Of a stretch of DNA of 64,000 nt, positions 16,003 through 24,197 are shown piece by piece. The DNA comes from Suilimivivens aceti (GTDB taxonomy: Bacteria; Bacillota; Clostridia; Lachnospirales; Lachnospiraceae). The first letter of the stretch is position 1; the number at the start of each line of letters is the position of its first letter. The DNA is taken from positions 62,001 to 126,000 of the forward strand of contig NZ_JAOQKJ010000002.1 of assembly GCF_025567405.1 (NCBI RefSeq), read 5' to 3'. The notes under the pieces were generated by a model, which was given only the letters and a program-made list of their open reading frames with translations, did no database searches and was not told the origin of the DNA. The translations under genes were made by a program, and so were the position numbers.

Positions 16003-17451
16003 ATGGATGTTAATGGAATTGATAATCTGAGACAGCAAAAGGATGCCATGACAGCTTCGCTGAAGGAAAATATGGATTTTCTGAACCGGAAGCTTGATAT
16101 TGATAAAAACTTCGATCTGGTGTACCGTGTGATCCAGATCGGGGGAAGGGAAGCCTGTATGTACTTTGTGGATGGTTTCTGTAAGGACGAGCTGATGCAG
16201 AAAATGCTGCAGCGCTTTATGGATATCAAACCGGAAGAACTTCCGGAAAATGCCCATGAAATGTCAAAAAAATGTGTCCCGTATGTTGAAGTGGATCTGC
16301 AATCTGATTTCAGTCAGATCATTTATTTTATCATGTCCGGGGTATTTGCTCTTTTTATTGATGGATATGATCAGTGTATTCTGATCGACTCCAGAACCTA
16401 TCCTGCAAGAAGTGTGTCAGAGCCGGAGAAGGATAAAGCACTCCGTGGATCCAAGGATGGATTCGTGGAAACTATCGTATTTAATACAGCGCTGATACGC
16501 AGGAGGATCCGCAGTACCAATCTCAGAATGGAAATGTTCCATGCTGGCAACAGCTCCCAGACAGATATTGTGCTCTGTTATATGGAAAACAGAGTAGACC
16601 AGAAATTCCTGGAGCAGATCAGGAAGAGGATCCAGAATATCAAGGTGGATGCCCTGACTATGAATCAGGAGAGCCTGGCAGAGTGTCTGTATCAGAAAAA
16701 ATGGTATAATCCTTTTCCAAAGTTTAAGTTTACAGAACGGCCGGATACAGCATCGGCACAGATCCTGGAGGGGGATGTGGTCATACTTGTTGATAATTCC
16801 CCTTCAGCCATGATCACACCGACCTCTGTCTTTGATGTGATCGAGGAAGCAGATGATTATTATTTTCCTCCCATCACTGGAACGTACTTACGTCTGACCA
16901 GGTTTCTGATCGCCATTCTGACATATCTTCTGACACCAACCTTTCTTCTGCTGACACAGCATCTGGAATGGATTCCTGCAGGTTTTACCTTTATTGAAGT
17001 CAAAGATACGGTCAATATTCCGCTTATCTGGCAGTTCCTGCTCCTGGAGCTAGCCATTGACGGTCTGCGGCTTGCGGCGGTCAATACCCCTAATATGCTG
17101 AGTACACCATTAAGTGTCATGGCGGCACTGGTGCTTGGGGAGTTTTCGGTGAATAGCGGCTGGTTTAATTCAGAGGTTATGCTGTATATGGCTTTCGTGG
17201 CGATCGCCAATTATACACAGGCAAGCTACGAACTCGGATATGCGATCAAGTTTATGAGGATCCTGGCTCTGATCCTGACAGCGCTTTTCGATATATGGGG
17301 GTATATAGCTGCACTGCTCGTTATGGTCATTGCGCTGGTATCTAATAAAACAATTTCCGGGAAAAGCTATATTTATCCGCTGCTTCCATTAAATCTGAAA
17401 CGTCTTGCCAGAAGATTTATCCGTTATAGACTCCCAGGAGCCAGAGAATAA
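16003..17451 (+). CDS. spoVAF: SpoVAF-like GerA-family spore germination protein
   Basis: A 482-residue protein of the GerA/SpoVAF family, located in the spore inner membrane. The soluble N-terminal half (to about residue 280) includes SGVFALFIDGYDQCILIDSR and FVETIVFNTALIRRRIR, typical of the family. The C-terminal half has several membrane segments, beginning around FLIAILTYLLTPTFLLL, and ends in a basic tail. SpoVAF length and sequence style fit better than a nutrient GerA A-subunit, but no spoVA genes flank it here. The ATG at 16003 follows AAAGGAGT; that site is buried in a long hairpin, so translation may be structure controlled. Confidence 0.85.
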   Translation: MDVNGIDNLRQQKDAMTASLKENMDFLNRKLDIDKNFDLVYRVIQIGGREACMYFVDGFCKDELMQKMLQRFMDIKPEELPENAHEMSKKCVPYVEVDLQSDFSQIIYFIMSGVFALFIDGYDQCILIDSRTYPARSVSEPEKDKALRGSKDGFVETIVFNTALIRRRIRSTNLRMEMFHAGNSSQTDIVLCYMENRVDQKFLEQIRKRIQNIKVDALTMNQESLAECLYQKKWYNPFPKFKFTERPDTASAQILEGDVVILVDNSPSAMITPTSVFDVIEEADDYYFPPITGTYLRLTRFLIAILTYLLTPTFLLLTQHLEWIPAGFTFIEVKDTVNIPLIWQFLLLELAIDGLRLAAVNTPNMLSTPLSVMAALVLGEFSVNSGWFNSEVMLYMAFVAIANYTQASYELGYAIKFMRILALILTALFDIWGYIAALLVMVIALVSNKTISGKSYIYPLLPLNLKRLARRFIRYRLPGARE

Positions 17452-17488
17452 AGACGGAAGGCGGATAAATAAGTGAGAAAATCTGCTG

Positions 17489-17517
17489 TTCTAACTAAAA
17501 GCTCTCTTTGCTATAAT
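17489..17517 (+). promoter_or_regulatory. Extended -10 promoter of the RNase Z-like gene
   Basis: A perfect TATAAT (17512-17517) with an extended TGC stands 17 bases after a poor -35 (TTCTAA, 17489-17494). The start codon is 35 bases downstream. Confidence 0.55.
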
Positions 17518-17551
17518 CATATTATAATGATGCAAATGAGGAGAAACGATT

Positions 17552-18352
17552 ATGAAAATGATTATGCTTGGAACTGGCAATGCAACAGTGACACAGTGCT
17601 ATAATACCTGTTTTGTACTGCAGGAAAATGACAGATATTTTCTGGTTGACGGTGGTGGTGGAAATGGTCTTTTACATCAGCTTAAAGCCGCACATCTGAA
17701 CTGGCAGGATATGCGGACGATTTTTGTAACCCATAAGCATGTGGATCATCTGCTTGGGATCCTCTGGATGGTAAGGATGATCTGTCAGAATATGAGCAGG
17801 GGAAATTATGAGGGGGAAGCTGTGATCTACGGGCATGAGGAAGTGATCCGGCTGATCCGCAGTATGTCAGAGATGCTTTTTGCCAAAAAAGAAGTGCAGT
17901 ATCTGGATGAAAAGATGCATCTCATACCGGTAGCAGATGGAGAAGAAAAGGAAATCCTTGGAAGAAAGGTTACCTTTTTCGATATCCAGTCCACCAAGGC
18001 GAAGCAGTTTGGGTTCTGCATGGATCTTGGAAACGGAGAAAAGCTGACCTGCTGCGGGGATGAACCTTATAAGGAATGTGAAGAGAAATATGCGAGGGGA
18101 AGCAAATGGCTTCTCCATGAGGCTTTTTGTCTGTATGGACAGGCGGATATCTTCAAACCTTATGAGAAGCATCATTCTACGGTAAAGGATGCCTGTGAAC
18201 TGGCAGAAAAGCTGCAGGTGAAAAATCTCGTCCTGTATCATACCGAGGATAAAAATATAGCCTGCCGGAAAGAAAAGTATCTGGAAGAGGGGAAAAGCTA
18301 TTACAATGGGAACCTGTTCGTGCCAGATGACCTGGAAGTAATGGAGTTGTAG
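17552..18352 (+). CDS. Metallo-beta-lactamase fold hydrolase, RNase Z-like
   Basis: A 266-residue MBL-fold protein behind a GAGGAG site. The zinc motif is THKHVDH, a small change from the classic THxHxDH. Further ligands are suggested by CCGDEP, LHEAFC and the late LVLYHTEDK. The fold order and the HST motif in KHHSTVKDA are like the RNase Z/ElaC group, which trims tRNA 3' ends, but the long RNase Z exosite arm is not obvious. Another phosphodiesterase function is possible. It has its own promoter and a strong terminator, so it is probably monocistronic. Confidence 0.82.
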   Translation: MKMIMLGTGNATVTQCYNTCFVLQENDRYFLVDGGGGNGLLHQLKAAHLNWQDMRTIFVTHKHVDHLLGILWMVRMICQNMSRGNYEGEAVIYGHEEVIRLIRSMSEMLFAKKEVQYLDEKMHLIPVADGEEKEILGRKVTFFDIQSTKAKQFGFCMDLGNGEKLTCCGDEPYKECEEKYARGSKWLLHEAFCLYGQADIFKPYEKHHSTVKDACELAEKLQVKNLVLYHTEDKNIACRKEKYLEEGKSYYNGNLFVPDDLEVMEL

Positions 18353-18361
18353 GAAAAGCCT

Positions 18362-18402
18362 GGGATCAAAAATGATCAGATTGACATTTTTGATCCCTGT
18401 TT
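18362..18402 (+). terminator. Intrinsic terminator after the RNase Z-like gene
   Basis: A perfect 13-bp stem pairs GGGATCAAAAATG (18362-18374) with CATTTTTGATCCC (18385-18397) around a 10-base loop and is followed by TGTTTTAT. Confidence 0.92.
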
Positions 18403-18528
18403 TATAATAAAAGTGTCTTTGAAGATATTCAAAACAGTGATCTGATAGAATCTTAAAAATCTGTTTGGCTGGAAATATTCATGCAGTCAGTAAAATCCAA
18501 CATGGTTGATTTTGTATTTATTTATAAA
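18403..18528. other. AT-rich spacer before hicAB
   Basis: No reading frame with a ribosome site is seen between the terminator and the hicAB operators. The stretch is AT-rich, and I see nothing else that can be named in it. Confidence 0.5.
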
Positions 18529-18576
18529 AATTGCAGTGTTATGCAATTGTATTATACACACTCAATGTGTATAATA
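18529..18576 (+). promoter_or_regulatory. hicAB promoter with two inverted-repeat operators
   Basis: Two adjacent inverted repeats lie just before hicA. The first is AATTGCA-N6-TGCAATT (18529-18548). The second is a perfect 11-bp repeat, TATTATACACA-N5-TGTGTATAATA (18550-18576). The likely promoter runs through them: TTGTAT at 18547-18552, 17 bases, then a perfect TATAAT at 18570-18575. A protein binding either repeat would cover the -35 or the -10. HicB antitoxins with a C-terminal ribbon-helix-helix domain are known to autorepress this way. Confidence 0.8.
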
Positions 18577-18593
18577 AGAGAAAGGAGTTACAC

Positions 18594-18764
18594 TTGAAAC
18601 GAAGGGACTTAATAAAGAAGCTTGAAGGGGCTGGCTTTCGTTTTTTACGTCATGGTGGAAATCATGATGTATATATCAGAAATGGGGATACGGAGCAAAT
18701 TCCAAGACATAAGGAAATACATGAGAAATTAGCAATGGCAATATTGCGGAAATGGGGACTGTAG
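18594..18764 (+). CDS. hicA: HicA-type toxin, mRNA interferase
   Basis: The product is 56 residues, the normal size for HicA, which folds as a small dsRNA-binding-like domain and cleaves mRNA. The pattern KRRDLIKKLEGAGF, then RHGGNHDVYIR, then PRHKEIHEKLAMAILRK is diagnostic; the catalytic His is about residue 24 (GNHDVY). The start is the TTG at 18594, chosen because AAAGGAG lies 6 bases before it; an upstream ATG would run through the operator. hicB follows 12 bases later, the usual toxin-first order. Confidence 0.92.
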   Translation: MKRRDLIKKLEGAGFRFLRHGGNHDVYIRNGDTEQIPRHKEIHEKLAMAILRKWGL

Positions 18765-18776
18765 AAAGGAGCAGAG

Positions 18777-19205
18777 ATGAAAGAAGCATATCCGGTGTTG
18801 TTGACCAAAACGAAGGACACGAAAAATACAATTTTAGTTGAGGTTCCGGATCTGAATATTCAGACAGAAGGCTATGGAATTGCAGATGCTATAGAAATGG
18901 CCAGGGATGCAATCGGTCTGGAAATTATTACAAGAGAAGATGAAGGAATTGACATTAAAGAACCCTCGGCTATTGAGAAGATTAATAAAGACGAAGGAAT
19001 CTTTTCTGGTGAAGGGGAAACCTGTGTAACTTATGTAGATGTTGATCTTGCTGAGTATAGAAAGAAGGTTGATAGGAGAACAGTCCGGAGAAATGTAACA
19101 CTTCCGAACTGGTTAAATCGAGCAGCAGATAGGGAAGGTCTTAATGTGTCCAAAGTATTACAGGATGCACTTATAACAGTTTTACAAACGACCCAAAACA
19201 GATGA
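18777..19205 (+). CDS. hicB: HicB-type antitoxin with ribbon-helix-helix DNA-binding tail
   Basis: The 142-residue antitoxin pairs with HicA. The N-terminal part (about 1-60) has the degraded RNase H-like HicB fold with VEVPDLNIQTEGYGIADAIEMARDAI. The C-terminal part (from about residue 100) reads RRNVTLPNWLNRAADREGLN, a ribbon-helix-helix DNA-binding domain. A GGAG site precedes the ATG. The ribbon-helix-helix end matches the two inverted repeats upstream of hicA, so autoregulation is likely. The pair stands between terminators as an isolated module, which suggests lateral gain. Confidence 0.92.
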   Translation: MKEAYPVLLTKTKDTKNTILVEVPDLNIQTEGYGIADAIEMARDAIGLEIITREDEGIDIKEPSAIEKINKDEGIFSGEGETCVTYVDVDLAEYRKKVDRRTVRRNVTLPNWLNRAADREGLNVSKVLQDALITVLQTTQNR

Positions 19206-19227
19206 ATACCGTAAAAAGTTAATACAA

Positions 19228-19262
19228 GGGGAAGCCGCTGAAACAGGCTTCCCCTGCATTAT
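19228..19262. terminator. Terminator between hicB and cotJC
   Basis: A perfect 9-bp stem pairs GGGGAAGCC (19228-19236) with GGCTTCCCC (19246-19254) around a 9-base loop. The plus strand continues TGCATTATTTTAT. It lies between convergent hicB and cotJC and may serve both, though the T run is clearer on the plus strand. Confidence 0.75.
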
Positions 19263-19301
19263 TTTATGGCATCAGAAATGCTTCTGTGTCATATGCGAAT
19301 A

Positions 19302-19910
19302 TCAGGATTTACATTTATCAAATTCCGGGTTAAAGGCATAGAAGTTTTTGGAGTCCAGCTTATCCTGGACAATACGGAGAGCTTCGCCAAAACGCTGGAA
19401 ATGTACGACTTCCCTGGCGCGAAGGAACTTTATGGGTTCATAGACATCCGGATCATCCCTGACAAGGCGGAGGATATTGTCATAGGTGGAGCGGGCTTTC
19501 TGCTCGGCTGCCATATCTTCAAAAAGATCCGTAATGGCATCGCCCTTTGACTGGAATTCACAACTGTTAAAGGGAATGCCGCCTGCTGCCATAGGCCAGA
19601 TACCGACAGTGTGATCCACATAATAATTGGCGAAGCCGGATTTCTCAATTTCTTCCATGGAAAGGTTTCTTGTAAGCTGATGGACGATGGTAGAAACCAT
19701 TTCAAGATGTGCCAGCTCTTCTGTTCCAATATCAGTCAGTACCCCTGCCACTTCATTATAAGGCATGGAGTAACGCTGTGAAAGATAACGCATAGAAGCG
19801 CCAAGCTCACCGTCTGGTCCACCATATTGGCTGAGGATTGCCTGTGCAAGCATGGCATTTGGGGTTTTGATGTTTACCGGAAATTGTAATCGTTTTTCAT
19901 AGTTCCACAT
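19302..19910 (-). CDS. cotJC: Spore coat protein CotJC, manganese-catalase family
   Basis: A 202-residue ferritin-like protein of the Mn-catalase/CotJC family. It begins MWNYEKRLQFPV, as CotJC proteins do. The metal ligands appear in DIGTEELAHLEM and late in AREVVHFQRFGEAL (Glu and His pairs on helices). The ATG at 19910 has a very strong GGAAGGAGG site 9 bases upstream; a longer frame upstream overlaps cotJB and lacks a site. It is last of cotJA-cotJB-cotJC, with two bases separating it from cotJB. In Bacillus the operon is sigma-E driven and the proteins join the inner coat. Confidence 0.95.
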   Translation of the reverse strand: MWNYEKRLQFPVNIKTPNAMLAQAILSQYGGPDGELGASMRYLSQRYSMPYNEVAGVLTDIGTEELAHLEMVSTIVHQLTRNLSMEEIEKSGFANYYVDHTVGIWPMAAGGIPFNSCEFQSKGDAITDLFEDMAAEQKARSTYDNILRLVRDDPDVYEPIKFLRAREVVHFQRFGEALRIVQDKLDSKNFYAFNPEFDKCKS

Positions 19911-19912
19911 AG

Positions 19913-20188
19913 TCAGCAGCCTCCTTCCCAGGGCCATGGGGTTGTCGCCCATTCCCATTCACCTTTTTTACAGAACTGTGCATCAGAAATGCGCAAGGGT
20001 GTGTATTTCATGGCATATTCCTGCATGGCCTGGTTTTTCATTCTGACGTAATGATTCAGATACTCCATGGCTTCACGGTCAGTCGGGTGGGTATCCAGAT
20101 ATTCTGTCATTTCCACAACAACAAAATCAATCACACCTATGTCGTGATAAAGCTGTTGCTGATCTGTCATTTTACTACGGTTATTCAT
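19913..20188 (-). CDS. cotJB: Spore coat protein CotJB
   Basis: A 91-residue CotJB. Family traits are the YHDIGVIDFVVVEMTEYLD N-terminal helix and a Trp-rich end (EWEWATTPWPWEGG). The start at 20188 is chosen because it forms an ATGA overlap with the cotJA stop and lies 12 bases after GGAAGGAG; an ATG four codons upstream directly abuts that site. The last codons carry the ribosome site of cotJC. Confidence 0.94.
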   Translation of the reverse strand: MNNRSKMTDQQQLYHDIGVIDFVVVEMTEYLDTHPTDREAMEYLNHYVRMKNQAMQEYAMKYTPLRISDAQFCKKGEWEWATTPWPWEGGC

Positions 20189-20358
20189 GGATTCACACAT
20201 CTCCTTCCTGTAAATGGTTTTGTCAGCTCAGGAAAGATGGTGCCATTACAATAGCCTTCTTCAAGATCCTCATAAATGCTTGTAAGATGCTGCCATGGAA
20301 CATATGCCATAGCAATAGGAAATCGTTCAAAATATTCGTTGAAGCTGTAATCCTGCAT
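20185..20358 (-). CDS. cotJA: Spore coat associated protein CotJA
   Basis: A 57-residue gene reading MQDYSFNEYFERFP and then the family core AMAYVPWQHLTSIYEDLE, followed by NGTIFPELTKPF. This pattern is characteristic of CotJA. A GAGAGGA site lies before the ATG at 20358. The stop overlaps the cotJB start (ATGA), completing the cotJABC operon on the minus strand. It is short enough to be missed by automatic callers. Confidence 0.92.
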   Translation of the reverse strand: MQDYSFNEYFERFPIAMAYVPWQHLTSIYEDLEEGYCNGTIFPELTKPFTGRRCVNP

Positions 20359-20392
20359 AAAATCCTCTCATATTTTTCTGTCTATTTAATAT

Positions 20393-20400
20393 ATTGTATG
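20393..20400 (-). promoter_or_regulatory. Sigma-E-type -10 element of cotJABC
   Basis: On the minus strand CATACAAT stands 35 bases before the cotJA start codon and matches the sigma-E -10 consensus exactly. The -35 region, inside the LysR gene's last codons, is weak (GGAACAT). The known sigma-E control of cotJ in Bacillus supports the call. Confidence 0.6.
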
Positions 20401-20406
20401 AAAGGG

Positions 20407-21300
20407 CTATTTTGATGTTCCATACTGTTCCCTGATCAGGCGGATCAGAGATGACATTGCAGGAGTCAGGTATTTATTTTTCCGATAGATGATCTGTCTG
20501 TAGACAGTGACGCTATATTGGGGAAGCGGAAGAATGGCAAGCTGTCTTGAAGAAAGTTCTTTTTCGATCACATATCTGGGAAGATAGGAAATACAGTTTT
20601 CCTTCAGAAGCATGGCACGGATAAAATCCGTATTTCCTGTTTCCAGACTTGCCTTTAAGAAAATGCCTTCCCTGGAAAGCAGCTGAAGAAGAGCCTGACT
20701 GTATCCGAAGTCTTGTTCTGTAAGGATAATTTTTTCGGAAAGCAGGTCTGTTATCGCAAGATTCCGGTTCTGAAAAAGCGGATGTGATGGAGCAGCAGTA
20801 AAGTAGGCCTGGTCACTGCCAAGGACAGTGCCATTCCAGTCCGGATCGCCAACATTCTGGTCAATAATAAATGAAAAATCCAGCTCATTCCGCATCATGA
20901 GTTCGGATAGATGATCCCTTACACCAGTTTTAAGGATAAGAGATATATTACTGTAATGGGATTCAAAGGTATGTATCAGATCAGAAAAATCACAGGAAAG
21001 AAGAGATTCTGAAATACCGATACGGATCGTTTCCATGCTTGCTGTGTTATCCTGCAGCTTTGCTGTAAGGGATTCTATATTCCGTATAAGGATCTGGGCA
21101 TGCTCCAACAGAAGTGTGCCTTTGTCAGTCAGATACACCTTTTTCCCAATCCGGTCAAAGAGACAGACTGAAAGCTCTTTCTCGAGATGCTGTATCTGCA
21201 ATGTGACTGATGCCTGGGTATATCCGAGCTTTTCAGCTGCTTTCGAAAAATTCATGTATTCAGCGGCTGTAACAAATGTTTTCAGTTCACGGATTTCCAT
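20407..21300 (-). CDS. LysR-family transcription regulator
   Basis: A 297-residue LysR regulator. The winged helix-turn-helix covers about residues 1-60 (MEIRELKTFVTAAEYMNFSKAAEKLGYTQ is the start of the typical block, followed by SVTLQIQHLEKEL). The rest is a periplasmic-binding-like effector domain. The ATG at 21300 has a GGAGGA site four bases before it. It is divergent from an aminotransferase at 21425 across an AT-rich 124-base gap, the usual arrangement for a LysR protein and its target. The effector is unknown. Confidence 0.94.
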   Translation of the reverse strand: MEIRELKTFVTAAEYMNFSKAAEKLGYTQASVTLQIQHLEKELSVCLFDRIGKKVYLTDKGTLLLEHAQILIRNIESLTAKLQDNTASMETIRIGISESLLSCDFSDLIHTFESHYSNISLILKTGVRDHLSELMMRNELDFSFIIDQNVGDPDWNGTVLGSDQAYFTAAPSHPLFQNRNLAITDLLSEKIILTEQDFGYSQALLQLLSREGIFLKASLETGNTDFIRAMLLKENCISYLPRYVIEKELSSRQLAILPLPQYSVTVYRQIIYRKNKYLTPAMSSLIRLIREQYGTSK

Positions 21301-21424
21301 AAGTCCTCCTATATAGCAAAAAATTATATATAATATAAAAACATTTAAATTTTCTTATATATTAATTTATACTATACTGTTCTCCAATACAAGTACACAT
21401 TTTATTTTGAGGAGGAAAAAGCAT

Positions 21425-22576
21425 ATGGAATATGGAAAATTGGCAGAAAGTATCGTAGCATCCCAAATCAGGGCCATGATGGTGAAAGCAGCCCATATGG
21501 AGGATGTGGTTTCCTTCGGGGTAGGAGAGCCGGACTTTATTACAGATGAATGTATTTTAAAAGAGACGGCAGAGCATTTATCCTCCTATACCAAATATGC
21601 GCCGGGAGCCGGAATTGATCCTCTGCGGGAAAGATATATCAGATATCTGAATGAAATGATAGGCAGTGATTACAGTATGCCGGAAACTATGGTAACAAGC
21701 GGTGGCATGGCAGCTCTGTACCTTGCGTTCTTCTGCCTGCTCAATCCTGGAGATGAGGTTCTCATACCGGCTCCCTACTTCTCAAATTATGGTCCGATGG
21801 TTGCTATGTGCAGAGGGACTGTCAGGGAAATAGAGGTAAAGGAGGAAAATGATTTTATCCTTTCCGTAGAAGATCTGAGAGCGGCTGTGACAGAAAAAAG
21901 CCGTATTCTTCTTCTGAATTCTCCATGTAATCCGACAGGAGGACTGATCGACCGGGAATCACTACAGAAAATTGCAGAGTTCGCGAAGGAGAAGGATCTG
22001 TTTGTTTTTTCGGATGAGGTTTACAGACATTTGAATTTTGACAGTGATGAAATCTTCAGTATCGCAACGCTGCCAGGCATGAAGGAACGTACTCTGATCA
22101 TCGACAGTGTATCAAAAAGCTTTGCCATGACAGGGTTCAGGGTCGGCTTTGCCACAGGTCCCGTTCATCTGATCGAGCTTATGACAAAATGCGTGGAAAA
22201 TGTATATTCAGCAGTTGCAACCCCATCCCAGTATGCGGCTCTTGTTGCATTTGATAAAGGAATGGAGGCTATGATGGCTATGAAAAAGGAATACAAAAAA
22301 AGACGGGATTTTCTGGTAAGCAGGATTAATGAAATGGATAAGATCAGCTGTATCATGCCAAAAGGAGCATTTTACGTTTTTGCCAATATAAAGAAAACAG
22401 GGTTATCTGCAGAAGAGTTTGCAGAAAGATTACTGGAAAAAGAACATGTGGCAGTTATACCCGGAAGCAATTTCAGCAAAAATGCTTCCGGGTATGTCAG
22501 AATTTCCTATGGTACTTCCATGGAGAAAATTGAAGATGGACTTAACAGGATGGAACGTTTCCTGAAATCTCTGTAG
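21425..22576 (+). CDS. PLP-dependent class I aminotransferase
   Basis: A 383-residue fold-type I aminotransferase of the aspartate/aromatic branch. Motifs are VGEPDF near the N-terminus, a NSPCNPTGG block, SDEVYRHL, and the PLP lysine in SVSKSFAMTGFRVG. The ATG at 21425 is chosen because GAGGAGGAAA lies just before it. It is divergent from a LysR regulator, which probably controls it. Its 3' end overlaps the convergent SulP gene by 35 bp, and a perfect 13-bp inverted repeat lies inside its last 120 bases. The substrate is unknown. Confidence 0.92.
   Translation: MEYGKLAESIVASQIRAMMVKAAHMEDVVSFGVGEPDFITDECILKETAEHLSSYTKYAPGAGIDPLRERYIRYLNEMIGSDYSMPETMVTSGGMAALYLAFFCLLNPGDEVLIPAPYFSNYGPMVAMCRGTVREIEVKEENDFILSVEDLRAAVTEKSRILLLNSPCNPTGGLIDRESLQKIAEFAKEKDLFVFSDEVYRHLNFDSDEIFSIATLPGMKERTLIIDSVSKSFAMTGFRVGFATGPVHLIELMTKCVENVYSAVATPSQYAALVAFDKGMEAMMAMKKEYKKRRDFLVSRINEMDKISCIMPKGAFYVFANIKKTGLSAEEFAERLLEKEHVAVIPGSNFSKNASGYVRISYGTSMEKIEDGLNRMERFLKSL
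22457..22495. repeat. Perfect 13-bp inverted repeat inside the aminotransferase gene
   Basis: ATACCCGGAAGCA (22457-22469) and TGCTTCCGGGTAT (22483-22495) are exact reverse complements around a 13-base loop. The repeat encodes part of the aminotransferase C-terminus on the plus strand. On the minus strand it lies 47 bases past the SulP stop, where a terminator would be expected, although no T run follows it. Confidence 0.75.
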
Positions 22577-24197
22577 CCATGGCAATCGCATCATCAATAT
22601 GAGTGCAGAAGTGTTCCCTGCCAACCTTGTCAAGGAATCCCGCTTTTTCCATGGTATGCATTGGCTGCTCATTAACATGGGAGAAGATCATAATGATTCC
22701 CTGGCGGGAACAGCGGTTATATAATTCTTCCAGTGCGTTCATGGCAGTGGCGTCGATCGCAGGGACACTTCTCATCCGTATGATCAGACATTTCGTAAAA
22801 TCTTTGACACTGATCTCTGCAATTCTTCCAGCAGCGCCGAAGAAAAGAGGACCATTGATCTCGTAGACTCTGACAGAGAGGGGAAGATGGATCAGTTTTG
22901 CAGTGTCATCCCATTCATCCTCTGCATATTTCCAGCTTCTGACATCCGTTTCATCACTCATGCGCTTCATAAACAGCAGACAGGTAAGTAAAAGTCCAAT
23001 TTCAATAGCAACGACAAGGTCAAAGACGATGGTCAGGACAAAGGTCAGGACGAGAACGGAAATATCGCTCTTTGGCGCTGTCTTCACAAGATGGAAAAAG
23101 GGTCTCCACTGGCACATGTTATAGGAAACCTGAAACAGGATAGCGGCAATGGCCGGCATGGGGATCAGGGCTGCATAGGGCATCAGGACAACAAGGATCA
23201 GAAGCAGAGTAATGGAATGTACCATACCGGCTACCGGTGTCTTGCCACCGCTTTTGATATTGGCTGCTGTTCTTGCGATAGCACCTGTTGCCGGAATACC
23301 TCCAAAGAGTGCTGAGCCTATATTCCCAACTCCCTGGGCAACCAGCTCAGTATTGGAGCGGTGCCTTGAGTTTGTCATGCCGTCAGCAACCACACAGGAA
23401 AGCAAAGACTCGATCGCCGCCAGTATGGCAATGGTAAATGCATCCGGCAATACAGTCTGTGCCATGGAAAGACTGAATGACGGAACGTGGAGATATGGCA
23501 GCCTGTTACTTACAGTATAAAGATCTCCAATGGTATTGACAGGCAGGTGCAGACCTTTTATAAGAAGGATCCCTGCAAGGACAGCGATCAGGGATCCGGG
23601 AATCTTTGCGCAGACCCTTGGCCACAGGATCAAAATGGCAAGACAGATGACTCCCACAAGAACCGAATAAAGATTTATGGTAGAAAAGCTGCTGACAACA
23701 GCTTTTAATTTTTCCATGGTTTCGATCGGTTTTACTCCTTCGGCATAGGTCAGGCCAAAAAAGTCTTTCAACTGACCAATGACAATGGTTACGGCGATAC
23801 CGGCAGTAAAACCGGTGGTGATCGTATAGGGGATAAATCTGATCAGGTTTCCAAAGTGGAACAGACCCATAAGGATCAGGAAAACACCGGCAAGAAGTGT
23901 GGCAAGCATAAGACCATCCATACCGTTCCTGGCAACAATTCCAGCAACGATAGTAGCAAAGGCAGCGGTAGGTCCTGCGATCTGTACCCGGCTGCCGCCA
24001 AGAAAGGAAATCAGAAATCCGGCAACAATTGCGGTATACAGACCTTCCTCAGGACCAACACCGGAAGCCAGTGCCAGGGCGATGGAAAGGGGCAGGGCAA
24101 TGATCGCTACAATGACACCTGCGACTACATCCTTCAGAAGCTGTTCCTTTGTGTAGCCCTTCAGACAGGTAAATAACATAGGTTTTAATTCTTTCAT
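22542..24197 (-). CDS. SulP-family anion transporter with STAS domain
   Basis: A 551-residue SulP permease, a family that moves sulfate, bicarbonate or other anions. Some 10-12 membrane segments cover the first 400 residues, with the signature DGMTNSRHRSNTELVAQG and GGIPATGAIART. A cytosolic STAS domain closes the C-terminus (about 440-545). The ATG at 24197 follows a GAGGGAGA site; upstream starts do not. The substrate cannot be read from sequence. It is convergent with the aminotransferase, with overlapping 3' ends. Confidence 0.93.
   Translation of the reverse strand: MKELKPMLFTCLKGYTKEQLLKDVVAGVIVAIIALPLSIALALASGVGPEEGLYTAIVAGFLISFLGGSRVQIAGPTAAFATIVAGIVARNGMDGLMLATLLAGVFLILMGLFHFGNLIRFIPYTITTGFTAGIAVTIVIGQLKDFFGLTYAEGVKPIETMEKLKAVVSSFSTINLYSVLVGVICLAILILWPRVCAKIPGSLIAVLAGILLIKGLHLPVNTIGDLYTVSNRLPYLHVPSFSLSMAQTVLPDAFTIAILAAIESLLSCVVADGMTNSRHRSNTELVAQGVGNIGSALFGGIPATGAIARTAANIKSGGKTPVAGMVHSITLLLILVVLMPYAALIPMPAIAAILFQVSYNMCQWRPFFHLVKTAPKSDISVLVLTFVLTIVFDLVVAIEIGLLLTCLLFMKRMSDETDVRSWKYAEDEWDDTAKLIHLPLSVRVYEINGPLFFGAAGRIAEISVKDFTKCLIIRMRSVPAIDATAMNALEELYNRCSRQGIIMIFSHVNEQPMHTMEKAGFLDKVGREHFCTHIDDAIAMATEISGNVPSC

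Noticed and set aside
18529..19205. hicAB as a boundary of a larger genomic island
   Set aside because: No integrase, direct repeats or tRNA attachment site were seen around it; only the two-gene module is supported.
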